Program-made: the position numbers and the translations under genes
Assembly: GCA_021785695.1 (NCBI GenBank)
Contig: JAJYEQ010000014.1
Span: 1-44,122, forward strand
Source: Actinomycetes bacterium
GTDB taxonomy: Bacteria; Actinomycetota; Acidimicrobiia; Acidimicrobiales; RAAP-2
Length of the DNA stretch: 44,122 bases
Reading direction: 5' to 3'
Shown here: positions 35,301-44,122 of the stretch, one piece after another
How positions within the stretch are numbered: position 1 is the stretch's first letter
Layout: each line of letters starts with the position of its first letter
Notes under the pieces: generated by a model
Database searches by the model: none
Seen by the model: the letters and a program-made list of their open reading frames with translations, nothing else
Told to the model about the DNA's origin: nothing

Positions 35301-36749
35301 TACGACCTGAAGAACGCCAACGACCGCGCCCGCATCCACGTCAAGCTGGTCAGCGAGCAGGGGGTGGGCACGATCGCCACGGGCGTGGCCAAGGCCCACG
35401 CCGACGTGATCTTGATCTCCGGGCACGACGGTGGCACCGGGGCGGCACCCCTCACGTCGCTCAAGCACGCCGGCACGCCCTGGGAGATCGGGCTGGCCGA
35501 AGCGCACCAGGCCCTGGCCGCCAATGGCCTCCGTAGCCGGGTCACCCTCCAGGTCGACGGCCAGCTCAAGACCGGCCGCGACGTGATCATCGCGGCGCTC
35601 CTGGGCGCCGAGGAGTTCGGCTTCGCCACCGCGCCCTTGGTCGTGTCGGGCTGCGTGATGATGCGCGTGTGCCACCTCGACACCTGCCCGGTCGGCATCG
35701 CGACTCAGAATCCGGCGCTGCGGGAGCGCTTCGCCGGCCAGCCCGAGTTCCTCGAGCAGTTCTTCTCGTTCATCGCCCGCGAGGTGCGCGAGTACCTCAG
35801 CGCCCTCGGCGTGCGCCGCCTGGACGACATCATCGGCGACACCACGCGTCTGGTGGCCACGCCCGACCCCCACAGCGGCGTCGACCTGGGCGCTCTGCTG
35901 GTCACCAGCGCGCCCGACCAGCGCCGCCACACCACCGAGCAGGACCACGAGCTGCGCGGCGCGCTCGACTGGCGCTTCCTGGACCAGGCGCTCGAAGCGG
36001 TGCGCGAAGGGCGCCCCTTCACCTATCGCGGCGCGGTGCGCAACACCGACCGGACCGTGGGCACCCTGACCGGCAGCGCGATCACGCGGCTCCTGGGGGC
36101 TACGACCCTGGCACCCGACACGGTGGTGTTGGACCTGGCCGGATCGGCCGGCCAAAGCCTCGGAGCCTTCTTGCCCGCCGGGGTGACCATCCGGCTCACC
36201 GGCGACGCCAACGACTACGTCGCCAAGGGCCTCTCGGGCGGACGCGTGATCGTCGTGCCCCCACCCGAGGCCTCCTTCGCCCCGGAGCACAACATCATCG
36301 CCGGCAACGTCATCGCCTACGGGGCGACCGCCGGGGAGCTCTTCGCCACCGGCGTCGTCGGCGAGCGCTGCGCGGTGCGCAACTCGGGGGCCACGGTGGT
36401 GGTCGAGGGCACGGGTGATCACGCCGGTGAGTACATGACCGGGGGCCACCTGGTGATCCTCGGGCCCACCGGCCGCAACCTGGCCGCCGGCATGTCGGGG
36501 GGCACGATCTTCCTGTGGGACCCCGACGAGGGGGTCCACGACGCCCTGAGCGCCGGGGTCTACGAGATCGACCCGCTGGAGGCCGCCGACGAGGCGGTCC
36601 TGGTGGGCATCCTCACGCGCTACGCCGAGGAGACCGGCTCCCGGCGGGCGCGGTCCCTCCTGGAGGACTGGCGCACCTCGCGGATGCACTTCGTGCGCAT
36701 CGAGACCTCCGAGTACCAGCGGGCCCGCGACGAGATGCGCCATGGGTAA
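32319..36749 (+). CDS. gltB: Glutamate synthase (NADPH) large subunit
   Basis: Makes glutamate from glutamine and 2-oxoglutarate. At 1476 residues it has the full four-domain size. The class II amidotransferase has its nucleophile at Cys 14 (HDACGVGMVAD) after a 13-residue propeptide. The FMN synthase domain contains GHDGGTGAAPLTSLKHAG near 1035, the 3Fe-4S cysteines are in CVMMRVCHLDTCPVG near 1110, and the C-terminal beta-helix has Gly-rich repeats such as GLSGGRVIV and YMTGGHLVILG. The start GTG 32319 has CTGGAG (32309-32314) just upstream; the frame is open for 276 bp further but without support. It overlaps gltD by 8 bp. Confidence 0.97.
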   Translation: MLTLYDPAFEHDACGVGMVADLTGRATNQTIRDALTILENLDHRGAAGADPASGDGAGILLQIPHAAVTSWFADVPAPGGYGIAAWMLNGTLPDLQRAVDDAATRLGLARAGERPVPVDATLLGPTSRSSEPVQVMHLLVPTGDLAEDRLELALFLLRRLVERSGVAYGVSASSRTLVYKGMLTAPQLRSYYLDLADDQLASAVAVVHSRFSTNTLPRWEQAHPFHFIAHNGEINTIRGNRNWMTARESTLAAPGWPVGIEEITPLVTPGRSDSATFDEVVELLVHGGRSLAHAVLMMIPEAWERSTTMDGARRDFYRYHAALMEPWDGPASITFCDGRVVGAVLDRNGLRPARYWVTDDDRVIFASEVGALPVDPARVRAKGRLQPGRIFLVDLAAGRIVEDAEVKEALARQAPYGRWLEDQQVSLDSVEPRPMLEPSFASVRRRQRTFGYSDEDLRLILAPMAATGEESIGSMGSDAALAVLSRRPRSIFDYVTQLFAQVTNPPLDAIREELVTATRVTIGGEENLFGAAPEHAHQIVLASPVLSSEDFAKLRYLDESERVHGFTPVVLDGLFPVDRDEALGPVLADAITAVADAAVRAVRAGATIVILSDRPTSATLAPIPSLLLVTAVHHRLVAEHLRTRAALVVEAGDVREVHHVAALLGFGASAICPYLAYESIDALVEQGLLGSLTAFEARYQYAKALTKGVVKVMSKMGVSTVASYLGSELFEVVGLGPRLVARFFPNLTSRIGGAELDRIANDVRRWHRQAYQDEPRVGDPLENPGEYQWRRDGELHLFNPASVQKLQHATREGRYDIFQEYTRLVDDQSAGHLTLRSLLDLRPAPTPVPLDEVESEAAIIARFSTGAMSYGSISEEAHTTLAVAMNRLGARSNTGEGGEDERRYEVEDPRANRRSAIKQVASGRFGVTSRYLVNADDLQIKMAQGAKPGEGGQLPGAKVYPWIAEVRHSTPGVGLISPPPHHDIYSIEDLKQLIYDLKNANDRARIHVKLVSEQGVGTIATGVAKAHADVILISGHDGGTGAAPLTSLKHAGTPWEIGLAEAHQALAANGLRSRVTLQVDGQLKTGRDVIIAALLGAEEFGFATAPLVVSGCVMMRVCHLDTCPVGIATQNPALRERFAGQPEFLEQFFSFIAREVREYLSALGVRRLDDIIGDTTRLVATPDPHSGVDLGALLVTSAPDQRRHTTEQDHELRGALDWRFLDQALEAVREGRPFTYRGAVRNTDRTVGTLTGSAITRLLGATTLAPDTVVLDLAGSAGQSLGAFLPAGVTIRLTGDANDYVAKGLSGGRVIVVPPPEASFAPEHNIIAGNVIAYGATAGELFATGVVGERCAVRNSGATVVVEGTGDHAGEYMTGGHLVILGPTGRNLAAGMSGGTIFLWDPDEGVHDALSAGVYEIDPLEAADEAVLVGILTRYAEETGSRRARSLLEDWRTSRMHFVRIETSEYQRARDEMRHG

Positions 36750-38166
36750 GCCGACCGGGTTCCTGGAGTTCCCGCGACGCGGCCCGCGCGCGCGCCCCGT
36801 GGCGCTGCGCCGGCGCGACTGGTGTGAGGTCTACGAGGAGCAGACCGAGTCCGAGGTGCGCGAGCAGGCGGCGCGCTGCATGGACTGCGGCATCCCCTTT
36901 TGCACCCAGGGCTGCCCCCTGGGCAACCCGATACCGGTCTTCAACCATGCCGCTTACCAGGGACGCTGGGCCGACGCCGCGGCCCAGCTCCTGGCCACCA
37001 ACAACTTCCCGGAGTTCACCGGGCGCCTCTGCCCGGCACCGTGCGAGTCGGCCTGCGTGCTCGGGATCAGCGACGACCCGGTCACCATCGAGCGCCTCGA
37101 GTACCAGACCGCCGAGCACGCCTTCGCGCTCGGTCTGCCGGTCATGGTCGTGCCGAGCCACGAGACCGGCTACCACGTGGCCGTCGTGGGCTCCGGGCCC
37201 GCTGGCCTGGCCGCCGCGGCCCAGCTGCGCAGCGTCGGCCACCAAGTCACCGTCTACGAGCGCGCCGACGCCATCGGGGGCCTCCTGCGCTACGGCATCC
37301 CCGCCTTCAAACTCGACAAGGCCATCTTGGAGCGCCGCCTGGCGGTGCTGCGCGACGCCGGCGTGGAGTTCCGTCCGAGCTCGCCCGTCGGTCCCGGGGG
37401 CCTGGCCCTCGAGGACCTCGAGCGCCACGTCGACGCCGTCGTGCTGGCTGTCGGCGCGACGCTCGCGCGCACGCTGCCGATCCCCGGGTCCGATCTGGCT
37501 GGCGTGCACCTGGCCATGACCTACCTCGAGGCGGCCAACCGGGCCGTGGCCACGAACCACCCGCCCGCGATCGACGCGGGGGGCCAGAGCGTCGTGATCC
37601 TCGGGGGCGGCGACACCGGGGCCGACTGCCTGGGCACCGCCCACCGCCAGGGCGCCCGCTCCGTCACCCAGCTCGAGATCCTCCCCGAGCCCCCCGCAAC
37701 GCGCCCGGCCGACCAGCCTTGGCCCACCATGCCGCGACTGCTCAAGGTGACCAGTGCCCACGAGGAGGGCGGAGAGCGCCGCTTCGCCGTCGACACCCTC
37801 GCCTTCGAGGGCCCGGACGGGGCCGTCGCGCGCGCGCGGCTGCGCGACGTCGCCACCGGCCACGAGGAGGTCATCGACGCCGACCTGGTCCTGGTCGCCG
37901 CGGGCTTCCTGGGACCCGACCTCGCCGCCCTCGGGGTGGCACCCCAGCACGCGACGGCGCGCTCGACGATCGCGGTCACCGACACCTGGCGCACCAGCCT
38001 GGGCGGCTCCGCGCCCGTCTTCGCCTGCGGGGACGCCGTGCGCGGCCAGAGCCTCGTTGTCTGGGCGATCGCCGAGGGTCGCAGCGCGGCCGCCGCCGTC
38101 GACCAGCACCTCACCGGCCAGCGCCGCCTCCCCGCACCGGTGGTGCCCCAGGCGACCTCCTGGTAG
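36742..38166 (+). CDS. gltD: Glutamate synthase small subunit
   Basis: NADPH-oxidising flavoprotein that feeds electrons to GltB. The 474 residues hold N-terminal cysteine clusters for two 4Fe-4S centres (CMDCGIPFCTQGCPLGN near 47 and LCPAPCESACVLGI near 95). The FAD loop VVGSGPAGLAAAAQL is near 150, and the NADPH loop ILGGGDTGADCLGTA near 290. The C-terminal VFACGDAVRGQSLVVWAIAEGR is also present. ATG 36742 overlaps the gltB stop by 8 bp. Confidence 0.97.
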   Translation: MGKPTGFLEFPRRGPRARPVALRRRDWCEVYEEQTESEVREQAARCMDCGIPFCTQGCPLGNPIPVFNHAAYQGRWADAAAQLLATNNFPEFTGRLCPAPCESACVLGISDDPVTIERLEYQTAEHAFALGLPVMVVPSHETGYHVAVVGSGPAGLAAAAQLRSVGHQVTVYERADAIGGLLRYGIPAFKLDKAILERRLAVLRDAGVEFRPSSPVGPGGLALEDLERHVDAVVLAVGATLARTLPIPGSDLAGVHLAMTYLEAANRAVATNHPPAIDAGGQSVVILGGGDTGADCLGTAHRQGARSVTQLEILPEPPATRPADQPWPTMPRLLKVTSAHEEGGERRFAVDTLAFEGPDGAVARARLRDVATGHEEVIDADLVLVAAGFLGPDLAALGVAPQHATARSTIAVTDTWRTSLGGSAPVFACGDAVRGQSLVVWAIAEGRSAAAAVDQHLTGQRRLPAPVVPQATSW

Positions 38167-38192
38167 ACCTCCGGCACGGTCGCGCCGCTCGG

Positions 38193-38218
38193 TAGCATCG
38201 GGCCGAGAGAAGAAAGGG
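38193..38218 (+). promoter_or_regulatory. Acyl-CoA synthetase promoter box and ribosome site
   Basis: TAGCAT (38193-38198) as -10 and AAAGGG (38213-38218) 5 nt before ATG 38224. Confidence 0.5.
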
Positions 38219-38223
38219 CTCTG

Positions 38224-39839
<1,616 letters not shown>

Positions 39840-39843
<4 letters not shown>

Positions 39844-40046
39844 GCGACTACGCGTCGCTGGCCGACCAGGTCTCCGCGCTCGAGGCACAGGTCGCCGACG
39901 CGCTCTTCGACGCGGTGCGGGCCCAATTGCGCGGCGACGCCGGCTCAGCGGACCAGGAACGCCAGCTGGCCCGCGTGCGCCGCAGCCTGGTCAAGGCCGC
40001 GGCCGTGCTGCGGGCGCTCAGCGAGGCGGACCAGCAGTCCGATTGA
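39840..40046 (+). CDS. 68-residue helical hypothetical protein
   Basis: GTG 39840 overlaps the acyl-CoA synthetase stop by 4 bp, the coupling style of this window. The product (VSDYASLADQVSALEAQVAD to VLRALSEADQQSD) is almost all helix-forming with Leu/Val/Ala at heptad-like spacing, suggesting a short coiled coil, and has no Cys. Its last 29 bp overlap the convergent LOG gene. No family is recognised; a partner of the acyl-CoA synthetase is only a guess. Confidence 0.6.
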
Positions 40047-40971
40047 CCAGGTCGATCACGCGGCGCAGCTCGGCGTAGTGGCGCCCGTCGAAGGGGAACG
40101 TCAGGGTGCCCTGGCCCACGATCACTTCACCCGGCCGAACCACGCCGGGCAAGGCGTCGGCGATGCCAGCCCGGGTCGCCTCGTCGGGGAGGACGGCCAG
40201 CTCGATGCGACCGTGGCCGTCCAGTTGGGTGAACCCGCGGTAGTTGGAGAAGAACGTGACGACCTCGAGCTCGATGGCGGCCGCGTCGTGGCCGACGCGC
40301 ACCAGGTCCCGGGCCGCGTCGTCGAGGTAGCCCGCCTCGATGATCGCGTCGTTCACGAAGTCCAGCCAGGACTCCCAGTAGTGGCCCCCGGGCGAGTCGG
40401 CCAGCACGATCGGGGCCGGGCTGGACTTGCCGGTGTGCAGCAGCGTCAGCAGCTCGAAGAGCTCATCCATCGTCCCCACGCCCCCGGGGAAGAACACGAA
40501 GGCCGCCGACTCGCGCGTCAAGGCCACCTTGCGGGTGAAGAAGTACTTCATCTCCACCAGGCGGGTGTCGGCCTCCACGTAGCGATTGGCGCCCCGCTCG
40601 AAGGGCAGCTCGATGTTGACCCCGAGGGTGGCGTCCTCGCCCGCACCGCGGGCCGCCGCCTCCATGATGCCGGGCCCCGCCCCCGACACGACCATCCAGC
40701 CCCGCGCGGCCAGGCGTGCGGCCACGTCCCGGGCCAGGGCGTACTGCGGCGCCGTCTCGGACACCCGGGCCGAGCCGAAGATCGTCACCTTGGGTCGATC
40801 ACGCCACGGCGAGAACACCCGGGCCGCCGTGGCCAGCTCGCCCATGGCGCGCACGGCGACCGACAGGTCCCGCACGTCGCCCCCCGAGCGCTCCAGGCGG
40901 TCGACCTGCTCGAGCAGCTCGGCGCGCAGGGCGGCGCGCTCGCCGTCGTCGTCGGGCGCGGCCGCGCTCAC
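40018..40971 (-). CDS. LOG family protein (lysine decarboxylase-like fold)
   Basis: The 317-residue protein contains the nucleotide-binding loop VSGAGPGIMEAAARGA near 90 and the signature FPGGVGTMDELFELLTLL near 155. Both belong to the LOG family, which hydrolyses nucleoside 5'-monophosphates such as cytokinin ribotides or AMP. It is longer than plant-type LOG (about 200), with an N-terminal helical extension and about 100 extra C-terminal residues, as in the long bacterial branch. GTG 40971 overlaps the fbiC stop by 4 bp. The old annotation as lysine decarboxylase is misleading. Confidence 0.87.
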   Translation of the reverse strand: MSAAAPDDDGERAALRAELLEQVDRLERSGGDVRDLSVAVRAMGELATAARVFSPWRDRPKVTIFGSARVSETAPQYALARDVAARLAARGWMVVSGAGPGIMEAAARGAGEDATLGVNIELPFERGANRYVEADTRLVEMKYFFTRKVALTRESAAFVFFPGGVGTMDELFELLTLLHTGKSSPAPIVLADSPGGHYWESWLDFVNDAIIEAGYLDDAARDLVRVGHDAAAIELEVVTFFSNYRGFTQLDGHGRIELAVLPDEATRAGIADALPGVVRPGEVIVGQGTLTFPFDGRHYAELRRVIDLVNRTAGPPR

Positions 40972-43229
40972 GGGGCACCGTAGAGCGTGGAGCGCTGGAC
41001 CAGCGGTCGCCCGAGGGGCTCGACGATGTCGTGGAGGTGCGCGACATCCATCAGCTGGCCGTGGACGGCGCCGGCCGCCCGGGAGATGTTCTCCTCCATC
41101 AGCGTGCCGCCCAGATCGTTTGCCCCCGCGGCCAGCATGCGGCGCACGCCGGCCACCCCCAGCTTGACCCAACTGGCCTGCACGTTGTCGATCAGGGTCG
41201 CGTAGTGCAGGCGCCCCACCGCGTGCATCAGGACGGTCTCGCGGAACGTCGGGCCCCGCCGCGCGCGCCCCCGCAGGAAGATCGGCGTGGCCATGTGCAC
41301 GAAGGGGAGCGGGACGAACTCGGTGAACCCACCCGTGCGCTTCTGCAGGTCCCGGGTGAGGAGCAGGTGGGTGGCCCAGCTCTCGACGTCCTCCATCGCA
41401 CCGAACATGATGGTCACGTTGGAGTGCAGCCCGACCTCGTGGGCCGCCCGGTGGACCTCGAGCCACTGCGCGCTCGAGAGCTTGTCGGGGCACAGCACCG
41501 CGCGCACCCGGTCGTCGAGGATCTCGGCCGCCGTGCCCGGCAGCGTCTTGAGCCCCGCGTCGCGCAGCCGGCTCAGGTAGTCGGTCAGATCGAGGCTGGC
41601 CCGGCGAGCCCCCTCGTGGATCTCCAGGGCGCTGAAGGCGTGGATGTGCATCGTGGGCACCGCCTCGTGGACGGCACGCACGACGTCGAGGTAGTAGTCG
41701 GCGTCAAAGCTCGGGTGGATGCCCCCCTGCAGGCAGACCTCGGTCGCCCCCAGCTCGTCGGCCTCGCGGACCCGGGTGGCGATGTCGTCGAGGGTCAGCA
41801 GGTACGGGTCGCCGCGCAGGTTCAAGGAGAGCGGGCCCTTGGAGAAGGCGCAGAACCGGCACTTGAAGGTGCACACGTTGGTGTAGTTGATGTTCCGATT
41901 CACCACGTAGGTCACGGTCTCGCCCACGATGCGGCGGCGCACGTCGTCGGCCAGCTCGACGATCGCCGTGAAGTCGCCGCCGCGCGCGCGCAGCAGCGTC
42001 ACGAGCTCGTCGGCCTCGAAGTCGTAGCCCGGCTCGTAGCGCGCGAGCAGCGCCTCGACGGCCGAGGTGCGCACGCGCGAGACCGGAGCCTCGGGTGGTG
42101 GCGCCTCGCCGCCCGAGCACCAGGCGTCGTCGCGGGCCAGCCCGTCGACGTCGGCCGCCGCCAGGACGGCCGGCCGCACGGCGGCGTCGAAGAAGGTGTC
42201 GGCGCGCTCCACGAAGGCGGGGTAGGCCGTCAGCCGAGGCACCAGCAGGAGACCCCGGTCCTCGGTCGTGCGTCGCAGGGCGGTGATCGCGGGCCAGGCG
42301 CGCTCGGGGTTCACGTGGTCGCGCGTCACCGGCGAGACGCCACCGAAGTCGTCGATGCCGAAGTCCAGCAGCCAGCCCGGATCGTCGCTCAGGTTGGGTG
42401 GCGCCTGGAGGTGGATGTCGGCGGGCAGGACCAGGCGGGCCGCCGCGATGGTCCAGTGGAACTCCTCGGCGCTGGGCGGCGCGGCGTGGGCCATGGCCGT
42501 GCCGGGCTTGGGCAGGAAGTTCTGGACGATCACCTCTTGGACGTGACCGAAAGCGCCGTGGGCCTCGGCGATGGCCTCCAGGGTCGCCAGGCGGTCCTCG
42601 CGCGACTCGCCGATCCCCACCAGCAGGCCGGTGGTGAAGGGGATCTGGAGCTCGCCGGCCGCGCGCAGCGTCGCCACACGTCGCTCGGGTGTCTTGTCGG
42701 GGGCCAGGCGGTGCGCGGGCAGGTCCGCCAGCACCTCGAGCATCATCCCCTGAGACGCGCTGACCGCGCGCAGCTGGGCCAGCTCCTCGGCGCTCAGCGC
42801 GCCGGCGTTGACGTGGGGGAGCAGGCCGGTCGACTCCAGGACCAGCTGGGCGGCCGTGGCCACGTAGTCGATCGTCGAGGCGTAGCCCCGAGCCTCCAGC
42901 CAGCGCTGGGCCTCGACGTAGCGCAGCTCGGGGCGTTCGCCCAGGGTGAAGAGCGCCTCGGTGACGCCGGCGGCCCGGCCGGCCGTCGCAATCTCCATCA
43001 CCTGCTCCAGGGTGAGGTAGGGCGCCTCCAGGCGCGCGGGCGCTTGGGCGAACGTGCAGTAGGCGCAGCGGTCGCGACACAGCCGCGTCAGGGGGATGAA
43101 GACCTTGGGCGAGTAGGTGATCGTCCAGCCGTGAGCGTCGCGGGCCCGGGTGAACGCCTCGGCGGCGAGATCCTCGGCACCGGTGTTGACCAGGTCGGAT
43201 ACCGCGAAGTCGGTGCGCGGGGAGGCCAT
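40968..43229 (-). CDS. fbiC: FO synthase, fused CofG-CofH (F420 biosynthesis)
   Basis: Makes the deazaflavin FO, the chromophore of coenzyme F420, from tyrosine and the flavin precursor 5-amino-6-ribitylamino-uracil. The 753 residues hold two radical SAM modules: the first has Cys 51, 55 and 58 (CRDRCAYC), the second Cys 453, 457 and 460 (CTFKCRFC), both CX3CX2C. Motifs such as GESREDRL and QNFLPKPGTAM in the first half and QGGIHPSFDADYY in the second fit CofG and CofH. ATG 43229 has TAAGAT 7 nt upstream. The protein is shorter than mycobacterial FbiC (about 850). It predicts F420-dependent enzymes elsewhere in the genome. Confidence 0.96.
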   Translation of the reverse strand: MASPRTDFAVSDLVNTGAEDLAAEAFTRARDAHGWTITYSPKVFIPLTRLCRDRCAYCTFAQAPARLEAPYLTLEQVMEIATAGRAAGVTEALFTLGERPELRYVEAQRWLEARGYASTIDYVATAAQLVLESTGLLPHVNAGALSAEELAQLRAVSASQGMMLEVLADLPAHRLAPDKTPERRVATLRAAGELQIPFTTGLLVGIGESREDRLATLEAIAEAHGAFGHVQEVIVQNFLPKPGTAMAHAAPPSAEEFHWTIAAARLVLPADIHLQAPPNLSDDPGWLLDFGIDDFGGVSPVTRDHVNPERAWPAITALRRTTEDRGLLLVPRLTAYPAFVERADTFFDAAVRPAVLAAADVDGLARDDAWCSGGEAPPPEAPVSRVRTSAVEALLARYEPGYDFEADELVTLLRARGGDFTAIVELADDVRRRIVGETVTYVVNRNINYTNVCTFKCRFCAFSKGPLSLNLRGDPYLLTLDDIATRVREADELGATEVCLQGGIHPSFDADYYLDVVRAVHEAVPTMHIHAFSALEIHEGARRASLDLTDYLSRLRDAGLKTLPGTAAEILDDRVRAVLCPDKLSSAQWLEVHRAAHEVGLHSNVTIMFGAMEDVESWATHLLLTRDLQKRTGGFTEFVPLPFVHMATPIFLRGRARRGPTFRETVLMHAVGRLHYATLIDNVQASWVKLGVAGVRRMLAAGANDLGGTLMEENISRAAGAVHGQLMDVAHLHDIVEPLGRPLVQRSTLYGAP

Positions 43230-43236
43230 GGGCGAG

Positions 43237-43242
43237 ATCTTA
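43237..43242 (-). promoter_or_regulatory. -10 box of fbiC
   Basis: TAAGAT on the minus strand, 7 nt before ATG 43229; it lies within the 24 bp gap to the upstream gene. Confidence 0.5.
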
Positions 43243-43253
43243 CCGGCGCGCGC

Positions 43254-44122
43254 TCAGGCCAACGCGGCCACCTGGGCGATCACCTCGTCCAGCGTGTCGA
43301 CGACCACCCGGGTCACCGGACGGCCCACGGCGATCAGGGCGGCGAGGTCGGCGTCGGCCTGGGCCTGGTGGAGGTCGTGGAAGGTGTAGCCGCGCCCCTG
43401 AATGCGCCGCGGCGCACTCGTGGGGCGCACCACGACCTGGACCACGCCGAGCGCCGGTCCACCCTTGTGGAGCTGGCCCGTCGAGTGCAGGTAGCGCGGA
43501 CCGAGGTTGGCGGTCGTGATGCCAAAGCGCGTTTGGACGGCCACGCGCAGGGGAGCGAGCAGCGCGCCCGCGCTGAGGGGACCGTAGACCTGGAGCGTGC
43601 GGTAGCCGGGCTGGCCCAGCACCGCCTCCAGCGGCGCGAGACCCGCGACCGGCGCCGCCGGCGCGCGCGCGCCGGGGCTCAGGCGCGCGAAGACGTCGCG
43701 CTTGGCCTGCTCGACGTCGGGCTGGTTGAAGGGGTCGACCCCCAGGCGGCGGGCCAGCCACGCCGCCATCAGGTGCTGCTCCATGATCTGGCGCGGCTCG
43801 GCCCCGGGCCCCGCACCGGGCACCGGGACGATGCCGCGCCCGTCCTTGCCGGTGGTCTCGGCGACCAGCTGCTCGAGCCACAGGGCCGTGCCCTCGGCGG
43901 CGGGGTCACCCCCCACGTCGAGGCGGCCAACGCCCTCGGCGATCTCCACCGCGTCCGCGCGCGCCCGGGCGCGCTCGACAACGTCCGCCCCCAGGCGGTT
44001 GGCCTCTTGCAGCTCGGCCAGCTGGTCGACGCTCCAGCCCCCGTAGAGCGCCGGGATCAGCCCGAAGGGGCTCAGGGCCGAGTAGCGCCCCCCGGTCTCG
44101 GGGTCTGCGAGCACCACGGTCG
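43254..44122 (-). CDS. pgi: Glucose-6-phosphate isomerase, C-terminal part (runs off the window)
   Basis: Interconverts glucose 6-phosphate and fructose 6-phosphate. The 289 visible residues include ADPETGGRYSALSPFGLIPA, GVDPFNQPDVEQAK and the signature YLHSTGQLHKGGPALGV, all typical of the actinobacterial type. The same sequence style is seen in fused transaldolase-isomerase proteins, so the missing N-terminal part may include a transaldolase domain. The frame stays open to the window edge, so an apparent GTG near 44117 is not the true start. It ends 24 bp before fbiC on the same strand. Confidence 0.88.
   Translation of the reverse strand, partial: TVVLADPETGGRYSALSPFGLIPALYGGWSVDQLAELQEANRLGADVVERARARADAVEIAEGVGRLDVGGDPAAEGTALWLEQLVAETTGKDGRGIVPVPGAGPGAEPRQIMEQHLMAAWLARRLGVDPFNQPDVEQAKRDVFARLSPGARAPAAPVAGLAPLEAVLGQPGYRTLQVYGPLSAGALLAPLRVAVQTRFGITTANLGPRYLHSTGQLHKGGPALGVVQVVVRPTSAPRRIQGRGYTFHDLHQAQADADLAALIAVGRPVTRVVVDTLDEVIAQVAALA

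Noticed and set aside
33312..36743. Long minus-strand open frame of 1143 codons opposite gltB
   Set aside because: It is fully antisense to a clear glutamate synthase, has low-complexity composition (rich in Gly, Ala, Arg, His, Val, Asp) and no recognisable motif; such frames arise from GC-biased third positions.

Overview
The window is a compact, very GC-rich stretch of bacterial chromosome. It most likely comes from an actinobacterium, and class Acidimicrobiia is a reasonable guess, though not proven. The grounds are strong G/C third-position bias, a fused two-domain F420 synthase (fbiC), actinobacterial gene order (nadK-recN-pyrG-nudix-xerD-scpA-scpB-rluB-aroH-tyrA-aroA-cmk-plsC-der), many GTG starts with 1, 4 or 8 bp gene overlaps, and many genes that look leaderless, with a TANNNT box about 6 nt before the start codon. 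I see no mobile element, CRISPR array, rRNA or phage gene. Apart from the pseudogene pair near the left end, the content is mostly core metabolism.

Layout. 1-2236: end of a probable membrane protein, a small-molecule kinase (APH fold), then two broken genes facing each other (a RibD/DHFR-like reductase remnant and a frameshifted TetR regulator). 2341-11602: NAD kinase, RecN, CTP synthase, a Nudix hydrolase, XerD, a site-2-type membrane protease, tryptophanyl-tRNA synthetase (opposite strand), the ScpAB condensin subunits and an rRNA pseudouridine synthase. 11599-20917: chorismate mutase, prephenate dehydrogenase, EPSP synthase, CMP kinase, an acyltransferase, a family 2 glycosyltransferase and IspH (both opposite strand), a DUF512 radical-SAM-like protein, Der GTPase, a tiny membrane zinc-ribbon protein and a gamma-class carbonic anhydrase-like protein. 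20924-25387: tryptophan genes, with trpD divergent from trpCFBA; trpE and trpG are not here. 25388-28298: acetate uptake (SatP) and activation (acetyl-CoA synthetase), each with its own leader and similar promoters. 28329-31862: three oxidative or catabolic enzymes (FAD amine oxidase-like, OYE-type reductase, FAA hydrolase family). 31882-38166: tRNA-Pro(GGG), two tiny overlapping ORFs divergent from gltBD (glutamate synthase). 38224-44122: acyl-CoA synthetase, a short helical protein, a LOG-family protein, FO synthase and the 3' part of glucose-6-phosphate isomerase.

How it works together. The aroH-tyrA-aroA run and trpDCFBA supply aromatic amino acids; gltBD supplies glutamate; SatP with Acs brings in acetate as acetyl-CoA; FbiC makes the F420 precursor used by many actinobacterial oxidoreductases. 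No intergenic stretch exceeds about 300 bp once the small ORFs and pseudogenes are counted. The longest are the leaders before satP (25388-25582) and acs (26144-26330), both rich in inverted repeats. The most interesting points are the recurrent leaderless promoter geometry, the structured satP leader with a promoter resembling that of acs, and a leaderless 27-codon ORF that reads through the Shine-Dalgarno of a 51-codon ORF next to gltB.
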